This document shows positions 24,370 to 30,937 of a DNA stretch of 37,047 bases, in pieces. A program made the translations under genes and the position numbers. The stretch's first letter is position 1. Every line of letters starts with the position of its first letter. The notes beneath the pieces were generated by a model. It did not search any database. It worked only from the letters and a program-made list of their open reading frames with translations, and was not told where the DNA came from. This DNA is from Lujinxingiaceae bacterium (GTDB lineage: Bacteria > Myxococcota_A > Bradymonadia > Bradymonadales > Bradymonadaceae), in the NCBI GenBank assembly GCA_013697635.1, contig JACCWM010000136.1:1-37047 (forward strand). Reading direction: 5' to 3'.

Positions 24370-25305
24370 ATGTGTGCAGCAATCACAAAGCGAAATCTCC
24401 TCGTCGGCAGCCTCGCCGTCGGCGGCCTCGTTGGCCTTGGCCTTGGCGTCTTTGTTGCCAAGCGCCCGTTGACGCTCGTCGAATGGTATTTGCGCGGCCG
24501 AATGCGGATTGCGGGCCTGGAAAAAAAGCTCATGGCGGTCGAAGGCGGCCAGCTCGCCTTTTTCACCAACGGGCGAGCTGCAGCCCCTGGACAGCCAACG
24601 GTTGTGCTCGTGCACGGTCTCGGTGGCAGCGCGGGCGACTGGTCGCAGATCATCCCCAGCCTCTCGCGCCACCCCTTGATCATCCCCGAGCTTGCCGGCC
24701 ACGGCGACAGCCAGTGCGGCGAGCAGCTCTCCGAGCCCGATCGTCTATTCGAGACTTTTTGCGCGCAGCTCGATCACGCCATGGCCTCGTCGGCCGCCTC
24801 GTCGCCGGAGAAGCTCGTGCTGGTGGGAAATTCGTTGGGCGGCTGGCTCGCGCTTCACTACGCGGTGACCTTTCCCGAGCGCGTCGCGCGCTTGATCCTG
24901 GTCAACAGCGCCGGGCTGCGCTTCGATGTCGATCCCAACCTGCTCGTGCCCGAGAATCGTGAGCAAGCCCAGACCACGGTCAAGGCCGTCTTCGGCCCTC
25001 ACGCCCCCAAGCTGCCGGACTTCGTGCTCGATGCGATCGTCGACCAGGCAAGCCGCAGCCCGACCAAGCGCTACATCGGCCACACCACGGTCAACTACTT
25101 CGACGAGCGGCTGAGCGAGGTGTCAGTGCCCACCGATATCATCTGGGGAATGCAGGACCCGGTGATTCCTCTCGAGCATGCGCGCCGCTTCGCCGACGAG
25201 ATTCCCAACGCGCGGCTGCACTGCATCGAGGGCTGCGGGCACTCACCCCAGGTCGGCAATCCGCGCGAGTTCGCTCGCCTGCTTCGCGAGCTGCTCGCCC
25301 GATAG
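24370..25305 (+). CDS. Membrane-anchored alpha/beta hydrolase
   Basis: 311 residues from the ATG nine bases after GGAGG; the long upstream frame lacks a ribosome site. Residues 8-30 form one N-terminal hydrophobic segment, likely an uncleaved anchor or signal. The alpha/beta-hydrolase fold follows: oxyanion HGLGG (82-86), nucleophile elbow GNSLGG (Ser155), acid Asp263 in GMQDPVIP and His291 in GCGHSPQ, so the catalytic triad is complete. Substrate is not predictable; lipase/esterase or haloperoxidase-like members share these motifs. It is divergent from the hflX-mph fusion across 237 bases. Some macrolide esterases (EstT type) are serine alpha/beta hydrolases, but the shared intergenic region is the only hint of such a role. 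Confidence 0.88.
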   Translation: MCAAITKRNLLVGSLAVGGLVGLGLGVFVAKRPLTLVEWYLRGRMRIAGLEKKLMAVEGGQLAFFTNGRAAAPGQPTVVLVHGLGGSAGDWSQIIPSLSRHPLIIPELAGHGDSQCGEQLSEPDRLFETFCAQLDHAMASSAASSPEKLVLVGNSLGGWLALHYAVTFPERVARLILVNSAGLRFDVDPNLLVPENREQAQTTVKAVFGPHAPKLPDFVLDAIVDQASRSPTKRYIGHTTVNYFDERLSEVSVPTDIIWGMQDPVIPLEHARRFADEIPNARLHCIEGCGHSPQVGNPREFARLLRELLAR

Positions 25306-25316
25306 CGGTTTTTGCT

Positions 25317-27110
25317 CTAGATGCGGCCCTTGCGCGCGCACACCACCGTCACGCCCGCGAGCACGAGCACGATCAGCACGACCGGGGCCAGCGGCGCGAG
25401 CGGCGAGTCCGAGCTGGTGATGCTGCAGCCGCCGGCTGCGGCAGCGGGCTTGGCTGGCTCGCGCACCGTGATCGCACCCTTCATGTAGGGATGCGGCGCA
25501 CACATGTACTTGTAGTCGCCGGCCTTGGTGAAGGTGAAGCTGTCACTCTCGGCGTGCGCCAGCAAATTGGTGGCGAAGCGCTCCGGGCCCTCGATGCCTA
25601 CGGCGTTGTGAATGCCCGAGAACTCGCCGGCCATGTAGGTGAAGACGTCCTCGTTTTGCCAGGTGACCTTGGTGCCCGGCGCAATCTCGATCACCTTGGG
25701 GTGATAGGAGTTGCCGATGATCTTGACGAACACCTCTTTGGTCTCGGGACCATAGACCACAGGCTTGTCCACCGGCGAGTTGCCGATGTCGAACGGCGAG
25801 ATCGTGCGCACGGCCTTGGCAGCCATCTCCTTGATCTCGGCCTCGGTGAACTTGGGCCCGTCCGCGAGGATGGTCCTGGGCGTCTGGGCCTTGGCGTCGG
25901 CCACGAGCACGCCGATCGCTCCGCGAGCGGTCGAGCCCACGGCATGCGAGAGCATCAGATAGGCACCCTCATCGGGCGGAACTCGAAACTCGATCACCCA
26001 GGTGTCCGACGGGCCCGCCGTGACCGACTGTCCGCCTTGCATCATGGCGTTGGGATTGCCCTGCCAGTACACGTAGTCCCAGATGATGCCCACGATGTGA
26101 AAGGTCGAGGTCAGGTTGGGGCCGATGTTCAAAAAGTTGATGCGCACGTAGTCGCCCGGCTTGGCCACGATCGGCTCCTCGACGTAGCGAAAGAGCTTGC
26201 CGTTGAAGGCCGTGTACATCGGCTTGCCCTCGATCGCGTCGCGCCCGCTCGCGTAGAACTCGTGCTGAATCAAATACAGGTTGATGTCGGGTGGGTGGCC
26301 GAGCTCCTCCTCGAGCTTGTACTTTTGCTTGGGCTCGACGACGATCATGCCGTACTGGCCAAAGAGCACGTGCATCGGGATGGCGTGACCACCGGGCGCG
26401 CAGTGATACATGTAGACACCGGGCGTGTTCGCCCGAAAGACCACGCTCTTGGTTTCACCCGGCGCGATATTGCCCACGTACTTCGAGGTCTGGGTGTAGG
26501 CGGCGTGAATCGAGGCGCCGTGGGGCACGGTGCCGGCGTTGGTGATCTTCATCTCGACGATGTCGCCCTCTTGCACCACGATCGTCTGGCCTGGAACACT
26601 GCCGTCGATCAAGAAGCCGTTATACATCACGCCCTGGCCGATGTAGGTCTGGCCCTCGTTGAGCACCACGGTGAAGCTCTTGTCAGGCGTGGTATCCTGA
26701 GGCACGAAGCTGGTCGCCGGGATCGACAGCGCCTCGTCGCGCCGGATGATGTCGATGAACTCGGCCCCCTCGAAGATCGGATTGAGGGTGTCGGCCGACA
26801 CCTTGGCGCCAGCAACCGACACCGGTCGTGCCGCGGCCACCGGGCGTGGCGTGGCCTGGGCGAGCACCTGACCTTGGACCGTGGCCTGGGCCAGGGCATC
26901 CTCGGGTAGCTCACGCAGCGGCAAGCCGCGCTGATTCTCCATCGCGTTGCGAATGTCCTTTCCGGCCAGGGTCTCGCCGCGCTCGGCTAAGATCTGACGC
27001 TCCATCGCGTTGTTGCAAGCATCGCAGGCATCGGCCTGCGGTACCTGCAGTGAATAGACGGCCACGGCGCCTGCCATCATAGCCACAATTTTTCCAAACC
27101 TGGTACTCAT
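25317..27110 (-). CDS. NirK-like multicopper protein with extra cupredoxin domain and C-terminal anchor
   Basis: 597 residues; GGAGG lies about six bases before the ATG. Signal peptide to about ADA28, then a CDAC motif and an Ala/Gln-rich segment. Residues 140-405 are two cupredoxin domains of copper nitrite reductase type. Aligned by eye to AcNiR: type-1 His197, Cys237, His247; type-2 His202, His236, His389; second-sphere His338 in STFHIVG. Two key positions differ: the catalytic Asp98 equivalent is Ser200 and the axial Met150 equivalent is Gln252. The Cys-to-His loop is one residue longer. Residues 455-550 form a third, plastocyanin-like domain with CAPHPYM (Cys537, His540, Met543) and His501. 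The tail GGCSITSSD, a hydrophobic helix, then ARKGRI resembles MYXO-CTERM sorting signals. Nitrite reduction is possible but doubtful. Confidence 0.85.
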   Translation of the reverse strand: MSTRFGKIVAMMAGAVAVYSLQVPQADACDACNNAMERQILAERGETLAGKDIRNAMENQRGLPLRELPEDALAQATVQGQVLAQATPRPVAAARPVSVAGAKVSADTLNPIFEGAEFIDIIRRDEALSIPATSFVPQDTTPDKSFTVVLNEGQTYIGQGVMYNGFLIDGSVPGQTIVVQEGDIVEMKITNAGTVPHGASIHAAYTQTSKYVGNIAPGETKSVVFRANTPGVYMYHCAPGGHAIPMHVLFGQYGMIVVEPKQKYKLEEELGHPPDINLYLIQHEFYASGRDAIEGKPMYTAFNGKLFRYVEEPIVAKPGDYVRINFLNIGPNLTSTFHIVGIIWDYVYWQGNPNAMMQGGQSVTAGPSDTWVIEFRVPPDEGAYLMLSHAVGSTARGAIGVLVADAKAQTPRTILADGPKFTEAEIKEMAAKAVRTISPFDIGNSPVDKPVVYGPETKEVFVKIIGNSYHPKVIEIAPGTKVTWQNEDVFTYMAGEFSGIHNAVGIEGPERFATNLLAHAESDSFTFTKAGDYKYMCAPHPYMKGAITVREPAKPAAAAGGCSITSSDSPLAPLAPVVLIVLVLAGVTVVCARKGRI

Positions 27111-27141
27111 GAGCACCTCCACTGGAGTTGAGTTGCGAGAA

Positions 27142-27155
27142 GTGAAGCAAATCAC
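27142..27155. promoter_or_regulatory. CRP/FNR-family-like site upstream of nirK-like gene
   Basis: GTGA-N6-TCAC symmetry (minus strand GTGATTTGCTTCAC) centred about 38 bases before the start codon. It matches the CRP half-site better than the FNR TTGAT half-site. The distance implies the site overlaps the promoter or leader, so repression or a nearby start would be expected. Confidence 0.3.
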
Positions 27156-27273
27156 GCTCCAATCATTAAGCCCTAGCCAGCCCCCCTGAGATGATCCAGG
27201 TCATATTGCCTAAAAGATTCGTGTCCGTTCAGCTGGCCACCGACTCCCCAACCTCCAAGGAGTGGCTGACCAT

Positions 27274-30200
27274 CTACTTACTCCACGTAACCGATTGGCC
27301 GTCGACGTCGACAAAACGCCCATCATTGAGATCGACGAGCAGGCCGTTGGCCTCGAGATTCTGGCCAATCAGACGGCCACTGGGATCGAGCAGGTAGACG
27401 CCGTGCTCGCTGGTGAAGGCGATGCCTTGTTCGGTCCAAAAAGGCGGCTGCGGGCCGGTGGGAAAGATTCGGGCGTCTTCGACCAGGACCTGGCTTGTCG
27501 CCGCTGCTCCAAGCTCGCGAACCACGATGCTGGCATTGCCCGAGGGCGTAGCCGAGACGTAGATCACGCGCGTGCCGTCCGGCGAGATCGCCGGCGCCCA
27601 GGCGTTTTCGTCAAGCGCGATGCTTTGCACCGCGCCGTCGGCAAGCCTGACCACGCGCAGCTCCATTTGCATCCCCATCTCGCCGCGCATGTAGCTCAGA
27701 CAACAGCCGTTGGCAGCCACCGAGATCAGCAGACCGATTTGATCGTCGAGCTCGCTGGCCGAGCCACTTTTGATGTCCACGTGCAGCAAGCGGCCGTTGG
27801 GCGTTCGAACGGCAAGGCTCGGCGGCTCGTCAAAGTCCTGCGCAGACGGCACGAACACGGCCGTGCTGATCAGCTCATCGCCAAGCGGCCAGCTCACCGG
27901 CTCGCCGTCGCGGCGAAGCTCGACCTTGAAGCTCGGCGGCGCATCGGAGTTGGGCAGCAAGGCCGTCGGCCGGGCGAGCAGCTGCCAGGTGCCGTAGACG
28001 GCGATCTGGCGCGGGGCAGGGCTGTTGATTCGGGCCGAATGGTCGGCAAAATCGTTTGCGACAAGCGCACCGGCTTGCTGGTTTGTGGCTGCGCTTTGCA
28101 CTGGCTGTACGGGCTCCTTTGAAGCCTCGCAGCCCACGGCAAAGATGAGCAGGCCGAGCGCCAGCAGACGAGCCTTGTCGCGCCACCGCCGCCTCAGTCC
28201 CAACAGGCCAAGCAGCGCCAGCAGTGCCGGCCAGGAGCCGCCAGGGCCGGCGGCGCCGCTCATGGCGCAAGAGCTCGTCGAGGTCGTCTGCACCGAGCTG
28301 CCCGGCGAGCGCGCGGCGTCGAGCTCGCCGGCGTCGAGCTCCGGGTTGCCGCCGCCGTTGTTGTTGTTGTCATTGTTGCCGTTGCCGTTGTTGTTGTTGT
28401 TGTTGTTGTTGTTGCCACTACCGTCGTCGGTGGTGATGCCCAGGCGCAACGAGACGCTGGGGGCCGGGCAGCTGATCGGGCCATCGTCGGTGCTGAGCAC
28501 GAAGAGCACGCGATCGAAGACGCCGGCGTCCTCGGGCACCCGCAGCGAAAAGCTCCACTCGCCGACCTCGCCAGGAGCCACGGCGGCCATCAGGGTGGCC
28601 GCCATGTCCGGTTGCGGCCAGCCCGTTGCCGGACGCAGCGCCTCGATCAACTGCGCGTCGTTGGCCACAGCCTCCAGATGCACCGCCCTGGCCGCCCAGG
28701 CCTCCCTGCCCTCGTTCAAAAAGCGCACGCTCGCCACGACGATCGAGCCGGCCACGGCCTGCTCTGGAAGAATCGCCTCGACCAGCCGCGCCGCGATTGC
28801 CGGTCGGGTCAGGCCCATCTCGCCCGGCTGGCCGTTGTCGATCACGCCGTCGCAGTCGTCGTCAAAGCCATTGCATTGCTCGGGGCGACACACACCGCTG
28901 CCAAGGCGAAGCGTGCTGTAATACTTCGGGTCACTCCAGCCCTGGGCGTTGGTAAAGGCCCCCAGATTCGAGACCCGCACGAACCCCTCGTCGCTTGCGC
29001 GCGCACAGACGAGCCCGGCCGAGGCTCGCGCGCACAGATCGCGGCGGCGATCGGGATCGATGTCGGTCAGGGCCACGGTGTGATAGTGCTGGGGCTTGTC
29101 CCATCCCGAGGCGTCGGACCACTCCGGGCCGGCGAGCGAGAAGCTCTCAGTGCCATCGAGCCCGTAGCAGCGCATGCCGGCATTGGCGCGCACGCAAAAA
29201 TCCTGGGCGCCGTCGCCGTTGACATCGCCCGTTCGCAGCGTCATGTGGTTGGTCGGATCGGACCAGCCGCTGGCATCGCTCAAGGCGGCGATCGCCACAA
29301 GATCCTCACCAAAGCCCGTCTCGGTGCTACGCAGACAACGTATCCCGCCCGAGAAGCGCGCGCAGACGTCGTCGCGCCCATCACCGTCGAAGTCGACCAG
29401 GCGAAGCGAGCTCCAGTATTTCATGTCGCTCCAGCCACCGGCGTTGGAGAAGTGCTCGTTGAGCGCGAAGCGCTCAAAGCCGCGACCCGTCGACAGGAAG
29501 CAATCAAAGCCGGCGATGCGTCGGATACACACGTCTTGCTTGCCGTCGCCGTTGAGATCGCCGGTGCGAATGGTTCCATAATACTGGGCCCGGCCAAAAC
29601 CACTGGCATCACTCCAGGTCGGCCCAACCACATGCTCGCCAAAGCCCGTGCCCGTCGACAACTGGCAGCTCCAACCCTGCGGCCCGCGCGCACAGACGTC
29701 GTCGCGGCCATCGCCGTCGATGTCGACCAGACGAAAGGTCGTGTAGAACTCCGGGCGATTCCAGCCCTCGGCATTGGTGTAGCCCGGCGCGTCGCCATAG
29801 TGCTCAAAGTCTGTGCCCGTCGAGCGCCAACACTGATAGCCCTTGGTCGAGTGGCGCGCGCACACGTCGGCCAAGCCGTCGCCGTCGACGTCGCCCATGC
29901 GGATCGTCGCGTAGTGCGCGGCCGCCCCCCAGCCGCTGGCATCACTCATCAGATTGGTCTGGATCTTCTCGCCGAAGCCCAGGCCTGTGGCCAGATAGCA
30001 GGCCCAGCCTTCGGCGAAACGCCCGCAAGCATCCTGGAGGCCGTCGCCATTGACGTCGGAGGTGCGCGCCGGCGCGTAGCTTGCCGGCGCTTGGGTCAAC
30101 GCGTCGATCTCGCACACATCGCCCTCGTCGACCTCACCGTTGCAGTTGTTGTCCTTGCCATCGCAGACCTCCGGGCTCGGCACGCAGCCGCACGAGGTGC

Positions 30201-30786
30201 CCACCGCCTCGCGGTAGCCGTTTTGCTGGCGCCAGGTGCCCGGTGAGCTCGTGCACGAGCCGCGGTACAGGTCGCGCGATACCCCGTTGGTGCTCCAACC
30301 CACGTGCAGATGCGGCCCCGTCGAGCTTCCCGAGCTCGCCGACTGTCCGACCTTTTGCCCGCAGGAGACGGCCTGGCCCACCGCGACCGTCAGAGAGTTG
30401 AGCTTCATGTGACAGTAGATCGTCGTCTGCCCATCGGCGTGGCGAATGCGCACGTAGTTGCCACAGCGCCCTCCGCATGTGTTGCCGAAGGAGCCGTAAT
30501 CGGCGCAGCTATTGTTGATCGCGGCGACCGTGCCATCGGCGCCCGCCAGGATGTTCGTGCCCACCACCATCGCGTGATCGGTGCCCGTGTGCCCACTGTA
30601 GCAGTAGCCACCGCAATTGAAGTCGCGGCAACTGCCGCTGCCGTAGTTGTTGTCGAAGCCGTAGTTGAAGACGATGTTCTCGTTGAACGGGCGACGCAAC
30701 GGCTCGGCCTGGGCATCCAAGGACTGCGTCGCTTGGAGCGCAAACATCACAAACACACACACGACAAACAACAAAGGCCGAGACAT
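27274..30786 (-). CDS. Exported M23 peptidase / FG-GAP protein read through into a second lipoprotein-like module
   Basis: 1170 residues starting at MSRPLLFVV (weak GAGAG upstream); the frame extends 218 codons further up but there it only shadows the caspase gene. Signal peptide to about residue 27. The M23 (LytM) domain has its metal set: His66-xxx-Asp70, His126, His159-x-His161. Then CDGKDNNCNGEVDEGD (MopE-type), seven FG-GAP units with DxDGDGxxDVC, a second MopE motif, an Ig-like domain and an Asn-rich linker (790-810). Near residue 840 comes a MYXO-CTERM-like tail: SCAMSG, hydrophobic helix, LRRRWRDK. Such tails normally end a protein. Here the frame continues into a second hydrophobic segment with lipobox FAVGC (about 883) and a TolB-like propeller domain (SPDGTRVIYVSA). 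Either a true fusion or two genes that lost their boundary. Confidence 0.85.
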   Translation of the reverse strand: MSRPLLFVVCVFVMFALQATQSLDAQAEPLRRPFNENIVFNYGFDNNYGSGSCRDFNCGGYCYSGHTGTDHAMVVGTNILAGADGTVAAINNSCADYGSFGNTCGGRCGNYVRIRHADGQTTIYCHMKLNSLTVAVGQAVSCGQKVGQSASSGSSTGPHLHVGWSTNGVSRDLYRGSCTSSPGTWRQQNGYREAVGTSCGCVPSPEVCDGKDNNCNGEVDEGDVCEIDALTQAPASYAPARTSDVNGDGLQDACGRFAEGWACYLATGLGFGEKIQTNLMSDASGWGAAAHYATIRMGDVDGDGLADVCARHSTKGYQCWRSTGTDFEHYGDAPGYTNAEGWNRPEFYTTFRLVDIDGDGRDDVCARGPQGWSCQLSTGTGFGEHVVGPTWSDASGFGRAQYYGTIRTGDLNGDGKQDVCIRRIAGFDCFLSTGRGFERFALNEHFSNAGGWSDMKYWSSLRLVDFDGDGRDDVCARFSGGIRCLRSTETGFGEDLVAIAALSDASGWSDPTNHMTLRTGDVNGDGAQDFCVRANAGMRCYGLDGTESFSLAGPEWSDASGWDKPQHYHTVALTDIDPDRRRDLCARASAGLVCARASDEGFVRVSNLGAFTNAQGWSDPKYYSTLRLGSGVCRPEQCNGFDDDCDGVIDNGQPGEMGLTRPAIAARLVEAILPEQAVAGSIVVASVRFLNEGREAWAARAVHLEAVANDAQLIEALRPATGWPQPDMAATLMAAVAPGEVGEWSFSLRVPEDAGVFDRVLFVLSTDDGPISCPAPSVSLRLGITTDDGSGNNNNNNNNNGNGNNDNNNNGGGNPELDAGELDAARSPGSSVQTTSTSSCAMSGAAGPGGSWPALLALLGLLGLRRRWRDKARLLALGLLIFAVGCEASKEPVQPVQSAATNQQAGALVANDFADHSARINSPAPRQIAVYGTWQLLARPTALLPNSDAPPSFKVELRRDGEPVSWPLGDELISTAVFVPSAQDFDEPPSLAVRTPNGRLLHVDIKSGSASELDDQIGLLISVAANGCCLSYMRGEMGMQMELRVVRLADGAVQSIALDENAWAPAISPDGTRVIYVSATPSGNASIVVRELGAAATSQVLVEDARIFPTGPQPPFWTEQGIAFTSEHGVYLLDPSGRLIGQNLEANGLLVDLNDGRFVDVDGQSVTWSK
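28357..28413 (-). repeat. GTT/AAC trinucleotide repeat encoding poly-Asn
   Basis: Nine uninterrupted AAC codons (minus strand) followed, after a short Gly/Asn/Asp interruption, by four more. The tract encodes the flexible linker before the MYXO-CTERM-like tail. All in frame; slippage by whole units would change only linker length. Confidence 0.9.
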
Positions 30787-30937
30787 TGGAGTTCTCTCAA
30801 GTTGTGGAGCAGTGACAACGCGTCGCCAGGCGCTCTGATCGACTTTGAGTCCTAGCAGCTTGGCTCTGCGCCGTACAGATCGCAACCCGAAGCGGCCAAC
30901 ACTTATCCACCGTGAGCCCCCCTTCCTAAAATTCTCG

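Noticed and set aside
25306-25316. T-rich stretch (GGTTTTTGCT) as intrinsic terminator between convergent genes
   Set aside because: Only 11 bases separate the stops and no stem precedes the T-run.
27210-27273. Bulged stem (GCCAC..CTCC / GGAGTGGC) as terminator of the M23/FG-GAP gene
   Set aside because: The stem is interrupted and not followed by a T-run in the direction of transcription.
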